Shown: positions 47,823-57,429, counted from the stretch's first letter. The stretch: 64,000 bases of DNA from Aldehydirespirator sp965221185 (GCA_965221185.1 OZ244866.1:1178001-1242000), one strand, 5' to 3'. Notes: a model not told the origin generated them from the letters alone. Numbers and translations are program-made.

Positions 47823-50263
47823 CCGCGGCCCCGGCGCCAGCCCGTCGTGCGCTCCGCGCGTTCTGTGTGCACAAACCCGGCGCAGAGACCGGAAACCGCG
47901 CACAGAACCCGGAAGCCGGGGGCGAGGGCTGCGCCGCCCCCGATCCGACCGCGCCGTACGCGGGCTTCGAGGGCACCGTCGGCAAGATCTTCTCCACCTC
48001 CGAGCCCCACTGGCCGGAGCCGTCGATCCCGCCGGCGGGGGCGCCCAACGTGATCGTGATGATGGCCGACGACCTGGGCTACTCCGATCTGGGCTGTTAC
48101 GGCTCGGAGATCGACACCCCCGAGCTCGACCGCCTGGCCGCCGAGGGTCTGCGCTACACCGACTTCCACGTCAACCCGATGTGCTCGCCGACGCGGGCCT
48201 CGCTGCTGACCGGGCTCAACCACCACATGGCCGGCATGGCCACCGTCCCCCACACGGATCCCGGCTTCCCCGGCTACGCCCACGAGCTGCGCGACAACGC
48301 GGTGACCGTCGCCGAGGCCTTCCGCGGCGCGGGCTGGGCCACGTTCATGGTCGGCAAGTGGCACCTGACCAAGGACGCCCACCTCAGCGACGGTGCCCCC
48401 AAGGCGAGCTGGCCCCTGCAGCGGGGCTTCGACCGCTTCTACGGGATCCTCGACGCGTTCACCAACTTCCACCAGCCCCACCGGCTGTGCGCGGACAACC
48501 ACCACATCGACGTCGACGACTATCCCGACGGCTACTACTTCACCGACGACTTGACCGATCAGGCGCTGCGCATGGTGGACGAGCTTCGGTCGTCGCATCC
48601 CACCCGTCCGTTCCTCATGTACTTCGCCCACGGTGCGGTGCACGCCCCGCTGCAGGCGCCGGAGGCCGACATCGAGCGGTTCAGGGGCCGCTTCGCCGCG
48701 GGATGGGACGTGCTGCGGGCCGAGCGCTTCGAGCGCCAGCGGGAGTTGGGCGTGGTGCCGCCCGACGCGGTCCTGCCGCCGCGCAACACCGAGGAGCTCC
48801 ATGAGGTCGGCCCCTGGGACGGGCTCGACGACCGATCCAGGGAGCTGTTCGCCCGCTACATGGAGGTGTACGCGGGCATGGTCCACAACGTGGACCGCAA
48901 CTTCGGGCGCCTGCGCCGCCACCTGGAGGCCATCGGCGAGTGGGACAACACCATCGTGCTGTTCACCAGCGACAACGGCGGCTCCCGGGAGGGCCAGTAC
49001 ACCGGCACGTCGGCCTACTTCCGCACGCTGCTCACCCAGGTGTGGGACACCGAGCTGGAGCAGGTGGAGACCGACTACCAGCGCATCGACCTGCTCGGGG
49101 GGCCGCGCACGTTGGCCCATTATCCGATGGGTTGGGCCATGGTGTCGTGCACCCCGTTCCGGCTCTACAAGATCAACACCCACCGCGGCGGCCACAGCGT
49201 GCCGTTCATCGTCAACTGGCCGGCCGGGTTCGAGTCAGCGGACGGGGTGCTGGCCGGGGGCGTACGCACCCAGTACCAGCACGTCACCGACGTGTTCCCG
49301 ACCCTGGCCGAGCTGTGCGGCCTGCAGGTGCCCACCACCCGCCACGGCGTGCCCGTGCCCGACCCGGCCGGGGCCAGCTTCGCGGCCACGCTGGAGGACC
49401 CGTCGACGCCGTCCACCCATCCCGAGCAGTACTACGAGATGCTCGGACACCGCGGCTTCTACCGCGACGGTTGGTCGGTGGTCACCTGCCACCGGCCCCG
49501 CCGCCCCTTCAGCCAGGACCGCTGGGAGCTGCACAACCTGGTCGAGGATCCCACCGAGAGCCAAGATCTCGCCGCGGAGCACCTGGACAAGCTGGAGGAG
49601 ATGCAGCAGGCGTGGGATCGGGCCGCATGGGCCAACCAGGTGTACCCCCTCGACGAGGGCAACCAGATGGCCAGAGTGCTGCGCCCGCCGTGGCACGACG
49701 AGCTGGCTGCCGAAACGACGCTGAGGCCCGGCACCCCGACGCTGGAGCGCTGGCGCTCCCAGCAGCTGATCTTCCAGAAGAGTTTCGACATCGACGTGGC
49801 ACTGCGCTGGCAGCCGGGCGACTCGGGAGTGCTCGTGGCCCACGGTGACCAGGGCGGCGGCTACATGCTGTACGTGGAGGACGACCGGCTGCTCTTCGCC
49901 CACAACGCCTACGGCGACATGACGGCGCTCGACTGCGGCGTGCTCGCGGAGGGCGCGTCCAGCGTGCGTCTGGCGATGGAGAACCCCGGGAGCCTCACCT
50001 GGAACGCCAGTATCAGCGTCGACGGCGAGGCAGTGGGGGAGGCGCTCAAGCTGGTGCCGCTCATGGCGATGGCACCCTTCGAGGGCATCGATGTCGGCGT
50101 CGACCGCCGCTCGCCGGTCAGTTGGGACATCTACGAACGCCACGGCCCCTTCCCGTACAAGGGTGAATTGAAGTCAGTGACTTATCGTCCGGGAGAGCTA
50201 GCCCCCGACGCCGGCCCCCTATGGCTCGACTACATAAGGGCCAACGGAACCCGCTACGAATAG
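47819..50263 (+). CDS. Arylsulfatase (formylglycine-dependent sulfatase)
   Basis: An 814-residue type I sulfatase. NVIVMMADDLGYSDLGCYGS gives the metal-binding Asp pair. NPMCSPTRASLLTG contains C-x-P-x-R, the formylglycine motif. FMVGKWHL and FTSDNGGSREG complete the active site. No signal peptide, so probably cytoplasmic. The first 45 residues are not conserved and contain an inverted repeat at DNA level (47860-47870 with 47898-47908). GTG overlaps the amidohydrolase stop. It releases sulfate from an organic ester; the C-terminal 180 residues are a sulfatase-associated beta domain. Confidence 0.92.
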   Translation: MTAAPAPARRALRAFCVHKPGAETGNRAQNPEAGGEGCAAPDPTAPYAGFEGTVGKIFSTSEPHWPEPSIPPAGAPNVIVMMADDLGYSDLGCYGSEIDTPELDRLAAEGLRYTDFHVNPMCSPTRASLLTGLNHHMAGMATVPHTDPGFPGYAHELRDNAVTVAEAFRGAGWATFMVGKWHLTKDAHLSDGAPKASWPLQRGFDRFYGILDAFTNFHQPHRLCADNHHIDVDDYPDGYYFTDDLTDQALRMVDELRSSHPTRPFLMYFAHGAVHAPLQAPEADIERFRGRFAAGWDVLRAERFERQRELGVVPPDAVLPPRNTEELHEVGPWDGLDDRSRELFARYMEVYAGMVHNVDRNFGRLRRHLEAIGEWDNTIVLFTSDNGGSREGQYTGTSAYFRTLLTQVWDTELEQVETDYQRIDLLGGPRTLAHYPMGWAMVSCTPFRLYKINTHRGGHSVPFIVNWPAGFESADGVLAGGVRTQYQHVTDVFPTLAELCGLQVPTTRHGVPVPDPAGASFAATLEDPSTPSTHPEQYYEMLGHRGFYRDGWSVVTCHRPRRPFSQDRWELHNLVEDPTESQDLAAEHLDKLEEMQQAWDRAAWANQVYPLDEGNQMARVLRPPWHDELAAETTLRPGTPTLERWRSQQLIFQKSFDIDVALRWQPGDSGVLVAHGDQGGGYMLYVEDDRLLFAHNAYGDMTALDCGVLAEGASSVRLAMENPGSLTWNASISVDGEAVGEALKLVPLMAMAPFEGIDVGVDRRSPVSWDIYERHGPFPYKGELKSVTYRPGELAPDAGPLWLDYIRANGTRYE

Positions 50264-50275
50264 GGCGGGAGGGCA

Positions 50276-51478
50276 ATGCACATCGCGTACACGGCTGAGC
50301 AGGAGGCGCTGCGGGACGAGTTGCGGGCCTACTACGCCGAGTTGCTCACCGACGATGTGCGGGCCGCGCTGGGTGCTGAGGACGGCACCGGCCCGGTGCA
50401 CCGGCGGCTGGTGCGCCAGATGGGATCCGACGGCTGGTTGGCCGTCGGCTGGCCCAAGGAGTATGGCGGTCGGGGGCTGTCGGCGGTCGAGCAGTTCATC
50501 GTTTTCGACGAGTCGGTGGCGCTGGGGGCGCCCATCCCGATGCTCACCATCAACACCGTCGGGCCCACGATCATGCAGTACGGCACCGACGAGCAGAAGG
50601 ACTTCTTTCTGCCCCGCATCGCCGGCGGCGGGCTCACGTTCTGCATCGGCTACTCCGAGCCCGACGCCGGCACCGACCTGGCCTCGCTCACCACCCGGGC
50701 TGCGCGCGACGGCGACACTTACGTGGTCAACGGCCAGAAGACTTGGACCTCTCTCGCCAAGGACGCCGACTACATCTGGCTGGCGGCCCGAACCGACCCC
50801 GACGTGCCCAAGCACAAGGGCATCTCGCTGTTCTGCGTGCCCATGGACACGCCCGGCATCAGCATCGAGCCCCTCGACCTGCTGTCGAGCCACAACATCA
50901 ACCACACCTTCTTCGACGACTGCCGGGTGCCGGCGTCCACGCTGATCGGCGAGGAGAACCGGGGCTGGGGGCTGATCACGAGCCAGCTGAACCGGGAGCG
51001 GGTCACGATCTGCTCGTCGGGGATGGTCACCAAGCGCTACGAGGAGTGCGTGGAGTGGGCCAAGTCGGCCAAGCGGGCCGACGGCTCCTACGTGATCGAC
51101 GAGCCGTGGGTGCAGCGCAACCTGGCCGAGGTGGCCGCCCGGCTGGAGTTCCTGCGCCTGGCCAACTGGAAGGTGGCATGGACGGTGGCCACCAAGATCG
51201 ACGGCGCCGAGCCCGACATGGCCACCGTCGCCGGGTTCGTGGCCGACTCCTCGGCGGTGAAGGTGTCGGGCACCGAGTTCTTCGTGGACGCCTACCGCAA
51301 GCTGATGCAGGTGTACGGCCAGCGCTCCTATGTGGTGGAGGGCTCGCCCGGCTTTCTGACCCGCCTGGAGATGATGTACCGCTCCACCATCATCCTGACC
51401 TTCGGCGGCGGCACCAACGAGATGCAGCGCGACATGATCTCGCAGTTCGGCCTCGGCTACCCCCGAGCCTCCCGCTAG
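50276..51478 (+). CDS. Acyl-CoA dehydrogenase, first of a pair
   Basis: A 400-residue acyl-CoA dehydrogenase of the FadE type. FCIGYSEPDAGTDLASLTTR and DTYVVNGQKTWTSLAKDADY are the FAD-binding middle-domain motifs; TFGGGTNEMQRDMISQFGLG is the C-terminal signature. The ATG has a GGGAGGG ribosome-binding site and lies 12 bases after the sulfatase. Paired, unequal FadE genes often form heterotetramers in actinobacterial steroid side-chain degradation. Given the sulfatase upstream, a sulfated ring compound or steroid is a possible substrate. Confidence 0.9.
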   Translation: MHIAYTAEQEALRDELRAYYAELLTDDVRAALGAEDGTGPVHRRLVRQMGSDGWLAVGWPKEYGGRGLSAVEQFIVFDESVALGAPIPMLTINTVGPTIMQYGTDEQKDFFLPRIAGGGLTFCIGYSEPDAGTDLASLTTRAARDGDTYVVNGQKTWTSLAKDADYIWLAARTDPDVPKHKGISLFCVPMDTPGISIEPLDLLSSHNINHTFFDDCRVPASTLIGEENRGWGLITSQLNRERVTICSSGMVTKRYEECVEWAKSAKRADGSYVIDEPWVQRNLAEVAARLEFLRLANWKVAWTVATKIDGAEPDMATVAGFVADSSAVKVSGTEFFVDAYRKLMQVYGQRSYVVEGSPGFLTRLEMMYRSTIILTFGGGTNEMQRDMISQFGLGYPRASR

Positions 51479-51498
51479 CCGTGCGTCCCTCCTACAGG

Positions 51499-51545
51499 CT
51501 CTCATCGCGACTTGTGGCGGTAGGCGCCCAAAATCGCGATGAGAG
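51499..51545 (+). other. Perfect 12-bp inverted repeat between two dehydrogenase genes
   Basis: Arms 51499-51510 and 51534-51545 (CTCTCATCGCGA and its exact complement) with a 23-base loop that contains its own GGCGCC. It lies in the 88 bases between the dehydrogenase genes. It could be an mRNA-stability hairpin, an operator, or an attenuator lowering expression of the second gene. Confidence 0.6.
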
Positions 51546-51566
51546 TGTCGGGGAGGAACAGGTCTG

Positions 51567-52754
51567 ATGGACTTCGAGCTGGGCGCGGAGGAGCAGGCCA
51601 TCCGGGACCTGACTGCGCAGGTGCTCGACGACATGTCCTCGCACGAGCGCTTGAAGACCCTGGCCGCCGACGGCGACCACGTGGACCGCAAGGCCTGGGC
51701 CGCTCTGGCCGCCACCGGAGTGGTGGGCGCGTCGGTGCCCGAGGCCCATGGCGGTCTGGGACTCAGCTTCCTGGCCACCGCGGTCGCGCTGGAGGAGGTA
51801 GGCCGGAGGGCCTCGCCGGTGCCGCTGCTCACAACGGCAGTGATGGGAGCAATGCCGATAGCCGCCTTCGGCACCGAGTCGCAACGGGCTGCATGGCTGC
51901 CCGGCATCGCCGACGGCTCCATTCTGGCTTGCGGGGCCCTGGCCGAGGACGGCACCATCGCCGCCGAGCCGACAACGACGGCCCGGATCGCCACGGACCG
52001 CAATGGCCCAACACCGAGCGGCGACGGTTCAGCGCCGGGTCGCGGGGGTTTGGGCCACGACGGCCGCGGATACGTGCTCAACGGCACCAAGGTGCTGGTC
52101 GCGGGTGGCCTCGACGCCGATGTCGCCCTAGTGCCTGCCCGTCTCGACGACGGGGCAGTCGGCGTGTTCCTCGTGCCGACCGACGCCGAGGGGCTGGAGG
52201 TGCGGCCAGTCGAGGTCACAACCGGTCGCCCGGAGGCCCGCTTCGAGTTGTCGGGTTTGCGGGTCGGACCCGACGCCCTGCTCGGAGGCGGCGCATCCGA
52301 CGGTGCGGAGATTGTCCGCTTCATCGAGCGGCACGCCAATGTCGGGCTGTGCATGATGATGGCCGGCTCGGCTCAGACTGCCATAGAGCTGGCCGCCGAC
52401 TACACCAAACAGCGCCACCAGTTCGATCGGCCCATCGCGACCTTCCAGGCGGTCAGCCAGCGCGCCGGCGACTCCTACATCGACGCCGAGGCCATCTCGC
52501 TCACCGCCTACCAGGCCGCCTGGCGCCTGTCGGCCGGCCTGCCCGCCGACAGCGAGATCGCCATCGCCAAGTACTGGGCCTCAGAGGGCGGCTACCGGGT
52601 CGTCCACGCCGCGGTCCACGTGCACGGCGGCGTGGGCGTCGACCGCGACTACCCCCTGCACCGCCACTTCCTGGCCGCCCGCCACATCGAGCTCACTCTG
52701 GGCCACGCCGAGGAGCAACTGGCCGACCTGGGCCGCCAGATCGCCGTCCCCTAG
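51567..52754 (+). CDS. Acyl-CoA dehydrogenase, second of a pair
   Basis: A 395-residue dehydrogenase homologous to, but diverged from, the preceding one. FELGAEEQAIRDLTAQVLDD is the N-terminal helix; HGGLGLSFLATAVALEEVGR and QRHQFDRPIATFQAVSQRAG, then VHVHGGVGVDRDYPLHRHFL are typical. An insertion around residues 125-165 (TTTARIATDRNG...) is low-complexity. This partner looks like the subunit that has lost part of the FAD site in heteromeric FadE enzymes. Same direction as the first, after the hairpin. Confidence 0.88.
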   Translation: MDFELGAEEQAIRDLTAQVLDDMSSHERLKTLAADGDHVDRKAWAALAATGVVGASVPEAHGGLGLSFLATAVALEEVGRRASPVPLLTTAVMGAMPIAAFGTESQRAAWLPGIADGSILACGALAEDGTIAAEPTTTARIATDRNGPTPSGDGSAPGRGGLGHDGRGYVLNGTKVLVAGGLDADVALVPARLDDGAVGVFLVPTDAEGLEVRPVEVTTGRPEARFELSGLRVGPDALLGGGASDGAEIVRFIERHANVGLCMMMAGSAQTAIELAADYTKQRHQFDRPIATFQAVSQRAGDSYIDAEAISLTAYQAAWRLSAGLPADSEIAIAKYWASEGGYRVVHAAVHVHGGVGVDRDYPLHRHFLAARHIELTLGHAEEQLADLGRQIAVP

Positions 52755-52758
52755 CGCG

Positions 52759-53637
52759 TCAGCTGTCGAGCAGTGATCGGGCGATGAGGGCTGCTCCCAG
52801 CAGGCCGGAGGCGTCGCCCAATGCGGGGGCCGCTACGTACGTGTTCTCGTTGGTGCTGTAGTCGGCGTAGCCGCCGAGGTCTGTGTGGCTGGCCGCCCGG
52901 ATCATCTCAGCCAGGCCGGGACGGCTGCCGATGCCGCCGCCGAACACGATCCTGTCGGGGGCGAAGGAGTAGGCGAGCACCCGCACGAGCTGGGCGAGAT
53001 AGGCGGCTTCAAGCGCCCAGACATCGTCGCGGTCGCCGGTCTCGGCGGGATCGACGCCCCAACGCTCGGCCATGGCGGGTCCGCAGGCCATCCCTTCCAG
53101 GCAGTCGCGGTGGAACGGGCAATGCCCCGGATAGTCGTCGCCAGCGACCCGGCGCACACCGATGTGCCCCAACTCGCTGTGGTGCCGTCCCCGCCAGGGG
53201 GTGCCGTCCACCGCCACGGCCGCGCCAATCCCGGTGCCGACGGTCACGTATGCGAGCCGCCTCGGCCGGGGCTCTGGCCCCAGGGTCTGCTCGGCCACCG
53301 CGGCCGCCTCCACGTCGGTCTGGATCCCGGCTGGCACCCCGAGCGCCTCCGACAGCCGGCCCAGAATCGGGGCACCCGACCATCCCGGTTTGGGAGTGTC
53401 CAACATCGACCCGTAACCGGGCGAGTCAGGATCAAGATCGACGGGGCCGAACGACGCGATCCCCAGCCCCGCCACCGGCTGGGCCCGGCCAAAGAAGTCG
53501 GCAACGGCCGTCAGCGTCGTGTCCGGGTCGGTCGTCGGCACGGAAACGGACTCGACAACGACCATGTCCGAGGACACGACCGCGCACCGGAACTTCGTCC
53601 CGCCCGCCTCCACCGCCCCCACTGGCTCGCGCGTCAC
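52759..53637 (-). CDS. ROK family sugar kinase, probable fructokinase
   Basis: A 292-residue ROK kinase from GTG 53637; TTG 53661 would add 8 residues. VGAVEAGGTKFRCAV is the ATP-binding phosphate motif as in bacterial fructokinases. VGTGIGAAVAVDG is the second motif, and HSELGHIGVRRVAGDDYPGH with CPFHRDCLEGMACGP is the zinc-binding ROK signature that distinguishes fructokinases. It phosphorylates fructose or a similar hexose. It is convergent with the second dehydrogenase gene, stops only 4 bases apart. Confidence 0.87.
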   Translation of the reverse strand: MTREPVGAVEAGGTKFRCAVVSSDMVVVESVSVPTTDPDTTLTAVADFFGRAQPVAGLGIASFGPVDLDPDSPGYGSMLDTPKPGWSGAPILGRLSEALGVPAGIQTDVEAAAVAEQTLGPEPRPRRLAYVTVGTGIGAAVAVDGTPWRGRHHSELGHIGVRRVAGDDYPGHCPFHRDCLEGMACGPAMAERWGVDPAETGDRDDVWALEAAYLAQLVRVLAYSFAPDRIVFGGGIGSRPGLAEMIRAASHTDLGGYADYSTNENTYVAAPALGDASGLLGAALIARSLLDS

Positions 53638-53671
53638 CGCCCCGTCCTTCGCTCTCGACAAGCCAGGTTCG

Positions 53672-53833
53672 TCAATCGATGCCGTCGGTGGTGTGGGACG
53701 ACTCTGCCTCGGCCAGGTAGTCAGCCCATTCGTCGGGGTCGCTTCGCAGAGCGGCGTACTCCTCTCGTACCCGTAGGCCGAATCGCAGCCGTCTGATCAT
53801 CTCTTCGGCCGGTCGCTGTCGAGATCGACTCAC
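53672..53833 (-). CDS. Small hypothetical protein, antitoxin-like
   Basis: A 53-residue protein from GTG 53833, chosen because a TAGGTT hexamer places the transcription start one base before it; a TTG at 53857 would add eight residues. MIRRLRFGLRVREEYAALRS then DPDEWADYLAEAE is like the tail of several actinobacterial antitoxins and small hypothetical proteins. No toxin gene is adjacent; it lies just upstream of the kinase gene on the same strand. Confidence 0.45.
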   Translation of the reverse strand: MSRSRQRPAEEMIRRLRFGLRVREEYAALRSDPDEWADYLAEAESSHTTDGID

Positions 53834-53840
53834 GAGATGA

Positions 53841-53846
53841 AACCTA
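53841..53846 (-). promoter_or_regulatory. -10 element (TAGGTT) of the 53-residue protein and ROK kinase genes
   Basis: TANNNT hexamer on the minus strand; predicted +1 at 53834, one base before GTG 53833. Confidence 0.4.
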
Positions 53847-53946
53847 CCGGGAATCAAATTGATGGGAGAATCCCGTCAACCGGGGACAGGGTTCAAGCAG
53901 AGGGCACAGCGGTGTCGGCATCAACGAACCGGCGGGAATGTGCAGG

Positions 53947-56900
53947 TCAGCGGAACGTGACTTCGGGCGGCGGCGGGCGGATGGGGCTCCAGCATGCCGC
54001 GGTGCCGTCGGTGCGGACCGCGCACGCGTGGGTAGCGCCGGCGGCGATGGCCGTGAAGGGGCCTTCGGGCGGGGTCTCCAGTGCGGCTCCTGCTTCCCCC
54101 CAGCACTCGATGCTGCCGTCGAGGCTCACGGCGCACGAATAGTCCTGTCCCGCCGCGATGGCGGTGAATCGTCCGTCGGGCGCGTCCGTCGCGCCGAAGT
54201 CATCGACTCCCCAGCATTCGACGGTGTGGTCGGGTCGCAGGCCGCAGGTGTGGACGCTGCCCGCATCGATGGTCTCGAACTCGCCCTCGGGCGGAATTGC
54301 TTGGCCGTAGTCGTTGTTGCCCCAGCACTCGATGGTGCTGTCGAGGCGCAGGCCGCAGGAGTGCCTGTCGCCCGCAGTGACGGAAGTGAACCGCTCGCTG
54401 GGGACGTCTAGGCGTGTGGCGGTGCCGTGGTACCAGCATTCGACGGTGCCGTCGGGTCGCAGCCCGCAGGTGTGGTCTCCACCGCGTGCGATGGAGGTGA
54501 AGCGGCCCGCGGGTGGGACCTCCCGGGCGGTGCCGTCTCCGCCCCAGCATTCGACGGTGCCGTCGGGGCGCAGGCCGCAGGTGCTGCTGTAGCTCGCACT
54601 GATGGCGGTGAACTGTCCGTCGGGCGCGTCGGTCTGGCCGACGCGATTAGCGCCCCAGCATTGGACGGCGCCGTCGGGGCCGAGGCCGCATGAATGGTTG
54701 CCACCGGCAGTCACGGCGTGGAAGAGCCCGTCTGGAGCTTCCACCTGGAAGCCGCTGTTACCGCCCCAGCATTCGACCGCGCCGTCGGCACGCAGGCCGC
54801 AGGTGTTCCAGTCGCCTGCCGTCACTGCGACGAACCGCCCTTCGGGGATCGTGGACGGCCTCGGAAAGTCGCTGCCCCAGCATTCGAGGGTTCCGTCGGT
54901 GTGCACCCCGCAGGAGTGAGTGAAACCGGCCGCTACCGCGCTGAACTGCCCCTCAGGAGCCTGGAGGACTCCGGAAACGGGATTTCCCCAGCAATGGACG
55001 GTCCCGTCGAGGCGCACACCGCAGGAATGGTCCCCGCCCGCTGTTATAGCGAGGAATTTGCCGGTCACCCGGGTCAGGTTGGGTCCGATGCCTCCCCGGC
55101 AGCGGACTTCGAAGTCGGGACGCAGCCCGCATGCGTGAGAGTTGCCGACCGCGACAGCGACGAACGGCCCTTCAGGTGCGCGCTGGCCCGGAGCGACGCC
55201 TCCCCAGCACTGCGGCTCGCCATCGAGGTCGAGGGCGCAGGTTCGGTCGCCCCACGCGGACAGGCCGAAGAACTCTCCGTCTGGATGCTCGGATTGACCG
55301 TTGGAAGAAGCACCCCAGCAGTCGATGGTGCGATCCAGTCGCAATCCGCACGAGTGATGCTGGCCCACGGCCACGGCCGTGTATTGCTTGTCGGGATCGG
55401 GGTCGGCCTGCCCGTGGCTGCTCCAGCCCCAGCAGTCGAGGAGGCCGCCGGCTCGCAGCCCGCAGCTGTGCTGGCCGGAGGTGTCGATGGCGGCGTAGGG
55501 GCGATCTCCTTGTACGGGCGACATCCCGGCCTTCTCCGGTGGGTTGACGATCAGTGTCTCCTCCGGGCTGGAGATCGCGGGGCCGAGCGTGTCGCGTGCA
55601 GCGGCGCGCTCGACGAAGGTCACGCCCTCCGGCGGGGGCCTGAACGTGCCCCAGCATTCGACGGCGCCGTCGATGCGGATGGCACAGGAGTGGCTTGGGC
55701 TTGCAGAGACTGCCGTGAAGTGCCCGTCGGGAGCGTCGAGCAGTCCCGCGTAGTCCAGGCCCCAGCACTCGACGGTGCCGTCGGTGCGCACAGCGCACGA
55801 GTGGTTGCGAGCGGACGAGACGGAGCTGAACATGCCGCTGGGGGCGTCGAGCAGTCCCGCGTGGTCGAGGCCCCAGCAGCCGAGCGTGCCGTTGGTGCGA
55901 ACCCCGCAGGAGTGGCTCGTGCCGGTGGAGACGGACCTGAACTGCCCGTTGGGCGTGCTGGCTCGGGAGCCCTCCCTGGAGCCCCAGCATTTGATGGTGC
56001 CGTCGGTGCGCAGCCCGCATGTCCGTCCGTTGCCGACGGCCACGGACGTGAGGGGCTCACTGACTCCGCCGATGGCGAAGACGCCGGAGCCGTCACCTGC
56101 AACCGGGTCGTTGTTCCAGCACAAGGCCATGCCGTTGAAGTCCAGGACGCAGGCTTGGCTCCCTCCGGCCCGGACGGATCTGAAGCCGCCGGAAGCCGCC
56201 TCCCCTGGCCCCTCGAACGAGGCGAGGACCCGCTTGAGGAAGGTCTGCATGTGCTGCGATGCGAGCGGAGGGTCGACGCCCCAGCACTCGACCGCGCCAT
56301 CGCTGCGCAAGCCGCAGGAGAAGCGGTTGCCCGCCGCGAGCCCGGCGAACTGCCCGCCCGGGGCGTCGGCCTGGCCGCGGTCGTCGGCACCCCAGCATTC
56401 GACGGTGCCTTCGACCCGGATCCCGCAGCTGTGCTCCTCGCCGGTCGCTACTGCACTGAACGCGCCGGCGGGTGCATCCAGCCGGGTGGCGAAGCGCCGA
56501 CCCCAGCATTCGATGTCGCCATCGACCCGCACCGCGCAGGAGTGGTCCCAGCCGGTGGACACCGACAAGAAAGGGCCCTCGGGCTGGTCCGTCTGCCCCC
56601 AATGGTTGGCACCCCAGCAATCGAGCGTGCCGTCGGTGCGCACCCCGCACGAGTGGCGGCCACCGGTGTCGATCGTGCTGAATCGACCGTCGGGGACTTC
56701 CCCTCCGGTGAAGCTGCGGCCCCAGCACTCCACGGCGCCGTCGGCGCGCAGGCCGCACGACTGGTCGCCGCCCGCCGAGATCGACACGAACTGCCCGGCG
56801 GGGGCGTCGGTCTGGCCCCAGTGGTTGTCGCCCCAGCATCGAACCCCGCCGCCGTCGCGCAATACGCAGGTGTGCCCGAAGCCGGCCGCGACCGCGAAGA

Positions 56901-57423
56901 AGTGCCCGCCGGGCGCAGTTGTCGTTTCGGTCCTGGCGCTGCCCCAGCACTGGATATCGCCGTCGACGCGCACTGCGCACGAGTGGCTGTCGCCCACGGT
57001 GATGTCGACGTACTGGCCGCTGGGGGCGCGCAGCAAGTCCAGGAAGTCCAAGCCCCAGCACTCGATGGTGCTGTCGGCCCGCAAGCCGCAGGTGTGCCTT
57101 CGGCCCGCGGAGAGGGCCGTGAATGTGCCTCCGAGAGCGTCGATCTGGTCGCTGTTGCTGGCGCCCCAGCACACGACCGTGCCGTCGGTGCGCAGAGCGC
57201 AGGTGTGGCGGCTGCCTGCGGCCACTGCGGAGAACCGACCGCGGCCAGCGTACTCCAGCGTCTCCAACTCCTCGTCGACGGAACCGCTTGCGCCGTCGAC
57301 CGGCCCAGCCTCTCCGCCTGCTTCGAGGCCGTCTGGATCCTGCTCCTCGGTGCTGGTTCCCGAGCACGCGGCCGCTGTCAGCACGAGCACCGCCGCAATG
57401 CACGCTGCTCTCCGCAGCTTCAC
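53947..57423 (-). CDS. RCC1-repeat lipoprotein, 28 repeats (duplicated form)
   Basis: A 1158-residue exported protein. The signal peptide ends in the lipobox TAAAC; a Glu/Gly linker follows. I count 28 repeats of about 40 residues, each close to HSCGLRxDGxxxCWG followed by a DAPxGxF turn, characteristic of RCC1/BLIP-II-like propellers. Repeat 14 ends in RPPPEGVTF near residue 595, exactly like the C-termini of its 14-repeat paralogs at 59.8 and 61.5 kb. A linker of about 40 residues then restarts the repeats, and the protein itself ends RPPPPEVTFR. It is therefore an in-frame fusion of two 14-repeat units. If blades group in sevens, it would form four propellers. Paired Cys in each repeat suggest disulfides outside the membrane. 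Function unknown. Confidence 0.88.
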   Translation of the reverse strand: MKLRRAACIAAVLVLTAAACSGTSTEEQDPDGLEAGGEAGPVDGASGSVDEELETLEYAGRGRFSAVAAGSRHTCALRTDGTVVCWGASNSDQIDALGGTFTALSAGRRHTCGLRADSTIECWGLDFLDLLRAPSGQYVDITVGDSHSCAVRVDGDIQCWGSARTETTTAPGGHFFAVAAGFGHTCVLRDGGGVRCWGDNHWGQTDAPAGQFVSISAGGDQSCGLRADGAVECWGRSFTGGEVPDGRFSTIDTGGRHSCGVRTDGTLDCWGANHWGQTDQPEGPFLSVSTGWDHSCAVRVDGDIECWGRRFATRLDAPAGAFSAVATGEEHSCGIRVEGTVECWGADDRGQADAPGGQFAGLAAGNRFSCGLRSDGAVECWGVDPPLASQHMQTFLKRVLASFEGPGEAASGGFRSVRAGGSQACVLDFNGMALCWNNDPVAGDGSGVFAIGGVSEPLTSVAVGNGRTCGLRTDGTIKCWGSREGSRASTPNGQFRSVSTGTSHSCGVRTNGTLGCWGLDHAGLLDAPSGMFSSVSSARNHSCAVRTDGTVECWGLDYAGLLDAPDGHFTAVSASPSHSCAIRIDGAVECWGTFRPPPEGVTFVERAAARDTLGPAISSPEETLIVNPPEKAGMSPVQGDRPYAAIDTSGQHSCGLRAGGLLDCWGWSSHGQADPDPDKQYTAVAVGQHHSCGLRLDRTIDCWGASSNGQSEHPDGEFFGLSAWGDRTCALDLDGEPQCWGGVAPGQRAPEGPFVAVAVGNSHACGLRPDFEVRCRGGIGPNLTRVTGKFLAITAGGDHSCGVRLDGTVHCWGNPVSGVLQAPEGQFSAVAAGFTHSCGVHTDGTLECWGSDFPRPSTIPEGRFVAVTAGDWNTCGLRADGAVECWGGNSGFQVEAPDGLFHAVTAGGNHSCGLGPDGAVQCWGANRVGQTDAPDGQFTAISASYSSTCGLRPDGTVECWGGDGTAREVPPAGRFTSIARGGDHTCGLRPDGTVECWYHGTATRLDVPSERFTSVTAGDRHSCGLRLDSTIECWGNNDYGQAIPPEGEFETIDAGSVHTCGLRPDHTVECWGVDDFGATDAPDGRFTAIAAGQDYSCAVSLDGSIECWGEAGAALETPPEGPFTAIAAGATHACAVRTDGTAACWSPIRPPPPEVTFR

Positions 57424-57429
57424 ATGTGG

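Noticed and set aside
50219..52354. A 711-codon minus-strand frame over the acyl-CoA dehydrogenases
   Set aside because: Antisense to two clear dehydrogenases.
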